A stretch of DNA of 64,000 nt from Isoetes taiwanensis (Eukaryota; Streptophyta; Lycopodiopsida; Isoetales; Isoetaceae). The position numbers and the translations under genes are program-made. How positions within the stretch are numbered: position 1 is the first letter of the stretch; each line of letters opens with the position of its first letter. The notes beneath the pieces are model-generated. The model was not told the DNA's origin and ran no database searches. It saw only the letters and a list, made by a program, of their open reading frames with translations. The DNA is taken from assembly GCA_021234155.1 (NCBI GenBank), contig JAJEKV010000014.1, positions 14,746,494-14,810,493 on the forward strand, read 5' to 3'. Of this stretch, positions 13,151 to 24,629 are shown piece after piece.

Positions 13151-16100
13151 TGGAGTGGAGCAGCTTCTAAGAGAAATTAGCAATGAATTGTGGCCTTGCG
13201 AAGACGAAATTACCTTAATTAATATCTGTAGACTTCAAGTTGTTGTGGCAGAGAGCGGTCAGGCACAATTTGTGAGTGCTATGGGTAGCTACGCTCGCGT
13301 TCAAGTTATTATGTGGCAGCGCATTTGTATTCTGTTATTATGCACATTGGTTTCTGTCTGTGTTCGTTGAAGGCTTCCAGTACTTATGGAAGTGTTTAGA
13401 AGGCCGTGATGATCTAGATATGGTTAGTTATTTTTTGTGAAATGTTGTCATCTTAGGAATGTGAGAGCAAATCTTGGAACAGGTTAGGGGGAGCTTTAGA
13501 GACATTGATGTGACATTAACTACAGAAGAGGTCAGTTCAAGATCAACATGGGAAGATTTCTCCTGGCATGAAATCAACTCAAATTACTAGCAAGGGAACA
13601 AAATATTGTCTATCTGATTCTTAGTGCTTCTGGTAATATTTCTCATCATTGTGTTTTGATACATTGGAAACATATGGAAGCAGAGTCTTATGTGTCTGCC
13701 ATAGGAGGAGGGCTTTTATGTTAGCTATTACAGTCTCCAGCTCCTAACACTTTTACTCTCAAATTACATACATACAAGGTGTTTAGATGTTTGCAAGCTT
13801 CAAAGTAGAATTTAGTTCATATCCTTATCAAGAAGCGGCTCTAAGACATCAGCTTAACGGTGTTTTAGAGTATGGATATTCCAGATTGCAGGAACAAGTC
13901 TTAGCCACACCACAAGGAATTACAAGGTTGATGGACATGTTGTTAGAGCGAAGTAAGAATAGATAACTCCATTTCAAAATGCTTCTCCTTGCAATTGCTC
14001 ATTCAGATGTACCATCTCGTTTTACAAAAGAAGAGCTTTGAATTTGCATCCAGTGTAATGTGAAATTAATAATGAAAATGGCCAAAACTGTTAAGATTAG
14101 GAAAATGCAGCTACCATAGAATTTATGGTAGAGGAATCTAAGCATTAGTAACGTTTCTTTGTTACATAGTGAGTTGTAAGAATTTCGCGAATTTCGTTGG
14201 AGCTGCGGCAGCAAATTTGTTCACTCTGAAACCTGATAGTGTCATTAGTGAGAAGGTTGAGTATGTATTTGGAAACTGTGTTTTAGCCCCTAACAAGATA
14301 ATGGGAGACCTTCTTATTATTGCCAATGTGCATCAAATCTGGCCCTCCAATTCAAGCATTCCACGCGGCCAGATGTGATACCCACGTCAGCGAGGGGGCC
14401 AATAAAGAAGACAACGAAGATAATCTATGCTGTTTAGAGTTTCAGATTTTAATATAATAGTGAGTATATTTGTTGCCTTACAAGCATGCATTGCATCTGT
14501 TTCTCTCTAGAGTAATTAGGAGGCAAGCTCTTTTGCTCCCTGACATATCTTACCGCGTGCGGCGAGGTAGGAGACAATCTTTTTTGTTGTATAACGTGAG
14601 TGTCTGGTATGACGATCTCAACTCCCAAAGCTATTGGTGCATTTGCAGGAAATTCAGAAGATTATTTGTTTTGAAGGTGCTTTGAGCGCTTATTGGCATC
14701 ATCAGTGAGGAAGGGGGTTCTGATGGGGGTATTGTTGTTCAGGTAATTCTGAACCTAATTCTGTCTTGTGTTTTCTGTAGTATAACAAACTTTTGTATGT
14801 TAAGCTTAAGAAATTTACTGCAAGCTTGAACCATTTCACTAATCTTGGATGCACATTAGATATGCACTTGTGTCCTTGGATCATATGAGTGTGGTCTTTA
14901 AACGCCCTAATGAAGTACTAACTTTTTTCAAAATAGGGTGCATTGTTTAACTGAATCTTCAAATCTTCAAATCTTCAAATCCAATAACATCATAACTGGT
15001 AAAATTAGCACTAAGTTTGATATAGATTATTCATATTATCAAGGTCCTTGAAGCGGAAGTTAAGCTAACAAGCTTTTGCATTTAGGACTGTTTTAGACTT
15101 CTAAACAATCTTTTCTGAACAACTTCGTCCAATCAGGTATTATTTTTCATGGGGCTGAAAACAAAGCCCTTCCTAATTGTCGTCTTTTATGTAGGTCTTT
15201 CTCGAGACCATAGGGTTATTTGTTGCTTCCTTCCTGAAGCTTGAAGAGGAAGTTTTGATGGGTATACTAGACAAAGGTGACTCTTCCTTTACTTTAAGAT
15301 GACTTTACTGTATTTAGGTTCATGCCTCTAGAATTATGTCGTTCTTGCCTCTAGAGATTATCAGCACAGCATACCACTACCTGCTTGGTACATCCACTCA
15401 CTAGATTTTACAGGATTTCATATCCTATCATGCTGAAGGCAGAATGTGAATCTGTTGTGGGTTGGGGCATTAGCATTGCTTCTTGCAGGAAGCTCAAATG
15501 GATGCTGGGAAAGGATCAAATGTTGTAGCTAATCAAACAGTTTTAACTGGGTATTTCATTTGCATGGACCAGAATCAAGGCTAGATTTGACGTGCGAGAC
15601 TGTGTATGTGTATTCGGTTTTGATTTTAGAGTTTAAACCATGCATGGTAGGTACCGTGATGGCAGTAGCTTTTAGACAGTCTTCTGGATTTCTTTCTGTT
15701 GAAGGAAGGATTTAGTACTATCGTTGTTTGGTCAGTTCTCTCACATCGTTGCTCTTGTGCATCTTTAAAGTTTTTAAGAAGAAATATAATTACTTTTATT
15801 TACAGTAATGGTACTGCCATCGTTTAAGCTGCAGTTCTTAAAATCAATTTGTTTGTCTATAATTATTGCATTTATTTACTTTTATCGCGCCCTTTATGAC
15901 TTCTCTCTCTGTGATGCTGGCATACTAGGCATTAAGGTGTATTGGAACGTGTGGGGCATCAGTTGTAGGGACCTTTTAGCAAGCAAGGTTGTTGGGGAAG
16001 AGCCAGACTCAACACGGCCCTGGTTATTGCTGGTTTTTATTAAAACAGCAATTTAAAGCGAGTGTATTTGCAGATTACATTTTTAAATCCTTTTGTGAGT

Positions 16101-18215
16101 AGAGCTATCATTTAATGCAGTTTTAGTGATTGTATTGGGTAAACTGTTAGATAATCTATCATTCAAGATTGCAGGGAAATTTATTGACTTAGTTGTTCTT
16201 TGCTCTGGTTGTTTTGTGATGGAGACTATTGTTTGGATTGATAACATGCTCAGATTTCTCTTTCTATTGTATTATTATTTTTGACAGAAGAAGAATCCAG
16301 GCGGACGGAACCAGTTTTAGCATCTACAATCACCCTCTTCCACAATCTGTGCATGGGAGCAAAAGTAGTGAAGATGTGAAGCATATGTATCATTTGGAAG
16401 GAGTTGGATGCATAGCGAGCATGTTCTTTCTGCAGTACATTTTATCACGAGTAGTTAAAGTTTAGGGCTGTCTATCAGTGTGGGACTTATTGCTTTTATA
16501 TCTGTTTCTGGATGTTAGAGTAGTCTGTCTTTGGAGCTCACGGTCCTTGAAACCACAAGAAGCATAGATGTTTTGCCTGTTTTAAGCTAACGGTGTAGTT
16601 TTGCAGTTTATTGGTTCCAGAGCTCCTGAGTGGCGGTAATGGTGAGAGCCGTCTTGAGGTGCATGCAGAGTTGAAGTTATAGGATTACCTTTTCCAAAGG
16701 AACAATTTGCATTCTTGCATTTCGTATGCAGGAGGCGAGCTACGAGGGCAGCTAGTGTTCTTTCTCACATATTAAAAGATAATGTTCAATGTAAGAGCGT
16801 GCGCATTGATGTAATTACCTTCATTCTTATGATTTCACGTTGTGCTGTACGGTGACTTTTCGCTTTAAAAGGTTTTAGCGTATGCAACTACCCAGAGATC
16901 CCCATCCTCAACACTGGTTTCTCAGAGCTGCTTTTGCGGTGCATCGCGGTATCTTGCAGCCGCTTCTGTAATCCGAGATTCAGGCTACAACCTCTCTAAT
17001 TTCTAAGGAGCTCAGTATGGCTGCAGCCTGTGCTATTCACGATTATTGAGATTCACTTGGATGGCAGATTGTCCACAAGCGTTTTCCTTAGAAGACCCTA
17101 CGCATGCCTTTCCTGTGGAATTATTATCAAGCGGTGGATCACCTGCGGTGGTACGTATTGCTGGCAACAGCAGTTGCTCTTGGTAAAGATGTGTAATCTG
17201 CAATGAATTATCAAGAGACAGGATACCTCCATGAGTATCATTAGTCGAAGAGATTGGCTTACGCGACGTTTTGCTAAATTGGAAGACATGATTCAAAGCA
17301 ACCTGTTGTTTTAGCATGCGTCTCCATCCGTCTTACGAAACCATTATTTAGTCTAAAGCAGCAGTGGCTGCAGGTAGTATTTTAGCTATCAACTGACAAG
17401 AAAGGACTGGCATCCAGCCACCACAGGATATGGTGGTACTGATGCGAAATGGGAACTCTCTTACAATGTTCTACGATGCGCTTTTGTTACAATATGTCGG
17501 AGCCTAGAACCCGTTCTTCGTGAAAGATTATGCAACTTTTGCACATCAAGAATTGATGATCGAGCAATCTAACGGGAGTTCGAGCAAAAGAAATTACTGA
17601 CTATATTGCCGTCTCAAGAATCAAATCTACAGAATGACACAAAGAAATTCAGGTATGCTTGTAGCCATGCTTTTAAAGAATATATGCCTTGCTTTTTAAG
17701 ATGATAGTATGTAATGCTCTTATTATGCATCATTTGTATGTTTCAGGATTTATTGAGAAGAATTTCACGTTGGCTGAAGATTTGCTAAAAGTGGCAATGA
17801 AGAGATCAAACCAGATATTGGAGTGCGCGACCATTTGTTGCATGCTAAAACTGATGATGTGGGGATTCTGAGACAACAGTTACAGGAGCTCAACAGACAG
17901 TGGAATCAGTACAGAAGGAAAAGGAATTTCTACAAAATGGTGTTCGCCGTGCAAGAGGCTGATTTGAGGCAGATCTGCAGGGCATGCAGATGCTTATATA
18001 ATGCTGGAGAGAATTATGCATGGAAGGAGAGATGAAAAAACTTCAAAAGCTTTGTTGAAGGTGACATCACAGACACATGAGGGAAGACAATGAAGAATTG
18101 AACGACCTGTTGGTCTGCCTTGAATTCGGGAAAGAGAGCAAAGTGGAGAATTTGAGAGCAGCCTTGAAGATCTAAGAAGAGATTAATTTGATGCTTTGCT
18201 AGCAGGCATTGTGGT
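13151..18215 (+). pseudogene. Golgin candidate 6 / p115 (USO1) homologue, intron-containing, broken
   Basis: Exon-sized islands follow the order of plant golgin candidate 6, the p115-type tether for ER-to-Golgi vesicles. N-terminal armadillo head: VEQLLREISN and QVVVAESGQAQ (13151-13290), GRDDLDMV (13404), YYSLQLLTL-like (13710), RLQEQVLATPQGITRLMDML (13885-13945), QALLL (14523), EIQKI..FEGA to GSDGGIVVQ (14652-14742), DC.RLLNNLF.TTSSNQ (15088-15138), VFLETIG (15196), GSNVVANQTVL (15510-15548), RDLLASKVVGEEP (15968-16010), RAASVLSHILKDNVQCK (16740-16795), LADCPQAV and LLSSGGSPAVVRIAG (17060-17165). Then EPVLRER (17505), LKNQIYRMTQ (17615) and a coiled-coil tail ending EELNDLLVCL (18098-18125), the acidic end typical of the family. 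Some island edges have GT/AG sites, for example the donor after 14742. Frameshifts occur in almost every island and TGA replaces an Arg codon at 15120. It retains introns, so it is not a processed copy. Confidence 0.8.
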
Positions 18216-18840
18216 GAGAATGAAGCAGAAAAATGAAGATGAAGCTGATTGACATTTTATGATTTATGTGAAGGTCCAGTAAGATCAATGTTGCTGTAGG
18301 TCAACTGCATGCAGCCTTATGTGCCTATAGATTGTTATATAGGTTACTCTCAGAATAAGATACAAAGGGGGAGCAGAAGGGGCATCCATATTTATGATGC
18401 CATTGTACAAATAACATTAACATACCGTAGTTGAGGTACATTTATCCTGATCCTCAATGCACCTCAAGGAAATGTATTCAATGTAACAATTTGACCAAAA
18501 ATGTGTTGCTCAAGTTTGAAGCAAACGATTAATCAAAATACAAAAGCTTTGATTTGTATAAATAAATATACCATGCCCTTAATGGCATTTTGTATTTTAC
18601 CAAGATTATATATGGCAAATAAAAGGGCAGAGAGGTGTCCGTTTTCTTACTTATCCATAACCTAGTTAAACCAAATGTTGTTGGTCTGGCACAAGATCCT
18701 CCCTGGCGCATATATAAGAATTGGGGGCTTCGTTGGCTGTTTGGGTGATTGCAAGGAAAGGGACAAGAAAAGGAATGATGGAAAACACGTTCAATGGTGG
18801 CTTTCTTGGCGGGTTTTGCTCCTGAATGCCTTCTTTGGCA
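18216..18840. other. Interval between convergent golgin and COBRA-like genes
   Basis: This interval holds the presumed 3' trailers of the two tail-to-tail genes. It is AT-rich. Short ORFs (18529-18711 and 18675-18863) have no recognisable content. Confidence 0.45.
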
Positions 18841-21137
18841 TTAGCCACCCTGCTGTATTTTGATATAATTTTTTCTCTCATGTGGCTCTGTTATGAACTG
18901 GCTATTTTTCCATGTAATATCACCTGAAAGATGATAGGGCCAAATAATTGTTGCAATGGCTAAAATACTCAAAAAAGGTGTTTCCTTTGAACTTAGATTT
19001 GTTGCTGCATTTTGCAGCCACGGATAAGTATCTGGTGGCGATGTACACATTCATCACCATTGAAGTAAAGTCTATGAGAAATTCTTCCGTAGCCCTTGCT
19101 GCAAGGGAAAACGAGAATACGATTTTGCCCATTAATATTTCTGACTGGACGTTTCCAGATGGACCAGCACTCATAAGTATCTCGTTATAATATCTGATTT
19201 CCCAAAACATGGCAGGCATCATCTGCACAACACTATTGAATCAAATTATTTTACACAAAAATTTTATATAAGGCGTATGCTGGTACCTGTAGGCCCATAA
19301 TAGGTTAGGAGTTTCTGTGGTTAAAGCTAAGAGCAGTAGTTTATGTTGTTGAAGTTTGGATGCTGTACAACAAGATTCCACTGAGTGAAATTTCTGCGGA
19401 GATTGCGGTTTGTAATAGTCACCTTGGCCTCCAATATTCTTTACTCTACTTTAATATGCCAATGTACCTCAATAGGGCACATGTCATTTGTGCAATATAG
19501 CCTCTGGTGTGTCTGGTGGGAAACTGGTGCTGGAGTTCTGTATGGGATCTTTGCTATAACCCTTGCTGCAAAAAGTATACAGCAGGATTAGTTGTATTTC
19601 AGCTTATCTTTGCTGCAAAGATATGCATGACAGGATTAAACTCGCATTTTTTTATTGTAGTTCAATTAGATCAGATCTGATAATTCCTTTGCCTTAGTTG
19701 CAAAAGAAATCTGATGTCAGATGCAATAAAAAATGCTTGACAAGTTTACATTTGCGATTATCACAATTCAGAAAAGTGCAATGTTGGAAGACATATATGG
19801 CTTACCTTGTGATACAAAGGGCCTTCAGCAAGCATTTTCGAATGGGCATGGCCATGCTGCTTGCCGCTGGAGACAATATCGTTGTTGAGGCAATTGCATA
19901 CGCACCTCTGACATGGAAATGATAGTATCATTGTAAAACTAAGAAAAAAGGCAGACGCAGCAAGTGGCTTCTGTGACAGCGCACTTCTGGGAATACTTAC
20001 AAGTAATATTCCAAGTCCTGCAGCAAATCCTCTAGTTCTTCAACTCAAAAATATGAAATGACTCTAGTCTTCAACTCAAAATCAAACGTTTGAAATGAAA
20101 AGATCAAATCTTCGCAAAAGAAACAGATCCCGAAATCTTCGCAAAGAGCAGACAAATCTGTGCAAGTTGGCACGGAGCCAAAATATCATTTTTTAAAGCG
20201 TTGCACAATTTTGAAAACAAGAAAATAGCATTTTAAAGGAAAGAATCAAGATATACTTGAAGACCAACTAGCATGAAAGAATAGCATTTTTTAACATCCA
20301 TCCAATGGAGACCAACTAGTATTACTAAGATAAAATTGACACAACCTAAACATAACATATTGACACAACTTAAACATAACATATTGAAGAGAAGAAAAAA
20401 AGGCACTTACTGAGAGCTGTATGGCGACGACCGTCAGAGTCAGAGCAGGCAAACTGGACCTTGGGGGCTACAGTGGTAACAGGGCCGGGTCCGTTTTTGA
20501 AGCTGAAAGGGGGTGACAGTGGTGTTGGGAGGTGCCTGCAAGCCCGATCTTGAGCTCAAAATTAGCCATCGAATTCTCCACATCCTGCTGCATTAGACAG
20601 CACTCCCTTCTGCAGCAATTTTGCAAAGCCAAACCATCCAGAGCATCTGCAGTAAGATCTACAACTTCAGGGTCGCGCTTGCATGAGTGCCGGAATTATC
20701 CTGTGAATTCTGAACAATCCCCTTGCATGGTGGCTTTGGGGCCCTACATCATCTCCATATTATTTCAAATCCTTGCCAGTTCCAATCCCAACTTCCATCC
20801 CGGAGCTTGTATGTGCCTGTACTGCTGGTAGTTGATTAGTCTCACCATAGCCTGCATCACAACCAATTTCTCGTTTATTTCTCAGAACTTTAACCAATTT
20901 CTATAGCAGAACGAAGATCTCCAGCTTGCCTTGTATCCATCAGTTGTCCAACTCATTATATCCCATGTCACAGTGATATTTCCTGTTGGGTCTAGCGGAT
21001 CCAAAGCATCTGCATTCATAAAAGAAAAAAAGGGTTTGTAAATTGATGCTTTAGATGCAGTTGGCTTTGTACTTACGGATTGTAGATGAGGTGAAGAGGC
21101 GAGTAAGAAGAGGAGCCACGAGGCTTGCCATCGCCAT
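18841..21137 (-). pseudogene. COBRA-like (COBL) GPI-anchored wall protein gene, broken
   Basis: Reading the minus strand from 21137: a short exon starting MAMASLVAPLL (signal-peptide-like) ends at a GTAAGT donor (21076). Exon 2 (21009-20930) encodes DALDPLDPTGNITVTWD and SWTTDGY, the COBRA N-terminal signature. Exon 3 (about 20853-20405) encodes YRHIQAPGWKLGWNW, GDCSEFTG, HSCKRDPEVVDL, an NCC-type motif and KNGPGP. A later exon (about 19515-19290) carries the VHWH / TQWNLVVQHPN region in broken frames. The last (about 19228-18841) encodes MFWEIRYYNEILM, SAGPSGNVQSEILM and PPDTYPWLQNAA, then a hydrophobic stretch fitting the GPI-attachment tail. COBRA proteins sit on the outer plasma membrane and guide oriented cellulose deposition. 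Frameshifts occur in most exons. Intron 2 would use a GC donor. Order, spacing and splice sites make the family assignment firm; functional status is doubtful. Confidence 0.8.
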
Positions 21138-21889
21138 AACGCCTTGCTCAGGTGGTGGTTTTACAACAACGGTGTTGGTTAACGCCAAACGGTTGCCGTG
21201 AAACTGTCGACGTGATGGCAATCTGACGTGGCATTAAGACCGAAGAGCTGGTGTCATCTTCATGTTGAGAGAAATTTCCTTTTGGAAGTTATTTTTGATC
21301 TCTTAGGGGCGATTTTACATGCTACCGCCGGTGCCAATCCGAGGTCAGGAAAATGGCGAGCCATTTTTCGAGGGGAGTTGCTTTTTTGCACAGGAGGGAC
21401 GGCTGTGCATGTAAATGGTCCCTTAGGATTGGGGAACAAAATCTTCTTTGCAATTGAATCCATTCCTAGGATTTTTGTGAACTGGTATTTCATGATCAAA
21501 TCATGATTTCACCTACGACTTGCTCCATCAATATAAGCATCAATCCCCTTTGTTGCAACTTGTTCTTACTAATGTGCATGAGTTGCTATCCAGTTTGGAC
21601 TTAAGCTTTAACTTGAACGTGCAACTTGTTTTAAAGTGAAATTTGTTATAACACATCTTCTTTTTGTTTTATTTTACTAAATCATATTCACAACATCACA
21701 ATAATGAAAACACCAGCAACAAGTGGTTGAAAGTTGCAATCCTGTAGTATTTATTTTGATTAGATCTAGATTATCCATATGAATGGAGATTCCTTGGAGT
21801 ACATATTGGCATTGGCATTTTGGCAATAAATTGTATTCTTGGGAGTCGCCATCATGCTGGCCATTACCGTGCCCAAAAACACAACTTTC
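21138..21889. other. Region upstream of the COBRA-like gene
   Basis: This would be the promoter side of the COBRA-like gene. A 92-codon frame (21228-21506, +) and a 79-codon frame on the other strand (21260-21499) overlap. Neither has recognisable content. No clear TATA box or repeat was identified. Confidence 0.4.
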
Positions 21890-23085
21890 TATGAAGCATA
21901 ATGCGGCTTGCATTCGCCCACTTCATAAGTACATGGACTAAATATAAGATTGGCTAATACTTCGATAGAGCACATATATAAACACGTTAAGGCATTTTGT
22001 TGTTGCATTAACAAGAATGGAATAGAATGGTTTTTAAGCGTCCGGGAGACCCAACGGCCTATGGGGACATAATGACAAATAGTGCCGGTAGAGTTACTCT
22101 TGGATTAAAACCTCGCGTCTAAGGGTTTTTGACCTGGCACCTAGATAAAGAAAAGATGTGAGGGGAGATTGTACACATGTACAAAGGATACTTATGCGAC
22201 ATTACCACGCGATCATGGATGCATGCTTACGCAGGCCACCATTACGGGCTTGATCCCGCATGTCTATGAATCTCCTTTGGAGGTATCGGATGCCGCGAGT
22301 TCATACAAAGGCGCACTCCAATATCATATGTAGTCAGTCAGCCCGACGATAAATACGTTAGATCCGAAAGCATAGCGTTGGTAGCTCAAGGGTGTGGTAT
22401 CTCTCAATGTCGCTCCTCCCCTCCCCTCTCCGCTTCAATACATAACTTCTTTTAAGCATAATATGGCTGGTAATCACCTACCTATAGTACATGGACTAAC
22501 TATAAGATTACATTACTTCCATTAGAGCAATATATAGAAACAAGTTTCCAAGCTCTAATGGCATTTTGTTGAGCTAACAATGTAAGAATAGAATAGATTA
22601 GAATATAATCAAATAGAATAGAATAGAAGGGCTTTAGCATCCACGAAGACCCAGCCGCCGCATGTCCAATACGAAGAGCGTACAGAAGTTATTACCGCCC
22701 GATTAAAAACTCCGCCCCGAGGGTTTTGAAAACGTGGCAACAATAAGGATATCGCGTGAAATTCGTACACATGTACAACAATACAAGACACATTACGGCT
22801 ACCGCGGCATGGTGTCATGGTGAGTGTCATGGTATGAAGTTGATCCCGTGATGTCCACATCTCTTTGGAGGTGTCAAAGTTTGAACGAATAAAGCATGCG
22901 ACATCCAATATCATATGTAGGTTTACCAGTTTGATCGGGCCTAACATAACGTAATAGTCCGATCCCACCATACCGGCAGCTCCTGGCGGGTGTATTCATC
23001 CTCAACGGCCCAGCCTTAGCAATGTTGGATATAAATTCTATCCCCGGGTGTGCCCTACCATTCCTTCTCAATTCGCATACCTGTG
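21890..23085. repeat. Two degenerate tandem units of about 0.55-0.6 kb
   Basis: Unit 1 (about 21890-22440) and unit 2 (about 22450-23085) share, in the same order: gcataat.tggc, agtacatggacta, tataagatt, ggcattttgttg, a gaatagaat-type microsatellite, agacccagc-like words, gattaaaa..c..cgagggttttga, gtacacatgtacaa, cctttggaggt and ccaatatcatatgtag. Divergence is high with many indels. Part of the same repeat recurs at 53770-54154. Confidence 0.6.
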
Positions 23086-24629
23086 ATGCCCCTATGATCG
23101 AGAAACGCCCGTTTCTTCATGGCGATGGATGCAGTAAATACTGGGCCCCGGCTCCAATGTGGATGTGGTGCTAGTAATATGATGAATTTGATTCCGTTTG
23201 CGCGACGCCAACATCACAAAATACCTTGCTTATACTCTCGTGATGCACTGCAGGCTCCTAAACATTCTCATTTGGCTAAATACTCAAGCTCTTTGTCTTC
23301 TAGCGTGCCTTCCGCGTCAGAGGGCCCCATTAAGCATTATGTAGGCCAGTGAGGAGATGGGAACTAACCGGCACGGACTAATTTCTAAAAGTAGATGATG
23401 TGGCTATCTGTGAACATCTAAACAAAAGAAGTCCGCTCCTTGGTATCAGATTTGATACGGGACCGCGGACTTCACCCAGCATAGCCTCGGTGATTTCCAA
23501 GAAGGCTGGCTTTTTGCACATATGCCCAATTCATTCCATGGCGAGGGCAATTCATCACCCCAGACTTCCACCATACAAAAAGGACAGCTCTACCAAGACC
23601 CCAACATAAAAGGCATTGATACCGTCATAAATCGCCTCGAGTCGTTTGTTCCGCATTGCATACAATGCCTTCCCAAAATCATTACCCTCACCAAATGGAA
23701 ATGTCCCAAAGAGCATGCGCGTGGCTGAAACTCCAATTCTGTGTAATTGTAACTTAGTGCCACTTCTACATTTTGCTCCGGGCTTCGGTGAGCTTTGATG
23801 TAGCTGTAAAGAGATGCATGCATTTATATTAGATTTTAAAGGTTTTGAAAGTATATGGCTTTGCATAGATCAAAGCTCTTCATCTGAAGTCTCTAGAATT
23901 TTCATAGATGGCTTTTCTTTATAAAGCAATCCATTCAGGGAGGGATTTGTATAGACGATATCAATTTCATTAGATAGGAAGGTTTGTAAATCACAACTTC
24001 ATAGGTTTTATTATTAGCCAACATAAACACATGCACTATTGAAAAATGCAAACGGACATACGGGCCTATAAAGTTAATTTGGAACCTCCAAAACAAATAT
24101 AGGAAACTGGCGGTGCTGGATGATAGACGAATAACGAGGGTTTGTCCCTAAGATAAGAAACCCTACCCTTTGAAAACCCAAGATAATCCCTTTCAAGATA
24201 GATCTATTAAGTGGAATGTAAAACTTAAATAATGTGAGGAATGATGTAAAACAATGGTTATTAGAAACCGTAAACACCGCCTGCACTCGATATCGGCAAA
24301 TATTATTGCCATCAGAGGAGGTAAGAATATCCCAAAGGTTTGAGGTCGTTCAAAGTAGCGATGAACTTAGAAGGGACATTGGTTAAATAAATCATTTACC
24401 TTAAATTGAGATTATGTTAATCGAAACTAACCCAAGCGGGGTTTGTTTCTTCTTGGACGCCTTTGTCTCTCTTCTCTCCTTTTTTAACTTTTTCCTAACT
24501 TGATAAATCAAGCGCTTTACCACGTAAATTCTATGTGTCGCGAATTCCCAAACATATGTTCGTATAAGGCAAGTTGTCAAATCCATGATATCAAAATCTT
24601 GGAAATTGAGATGAAAAATAATATACCTG
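23086..24629. other. Region without recognisable genes
   Basis: The longest frame is 103 codons on the minus strand (23555-23866). It has no recognisable motif. The rest is AT-rich with no paired repeats seen. Confidence 0.4.
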
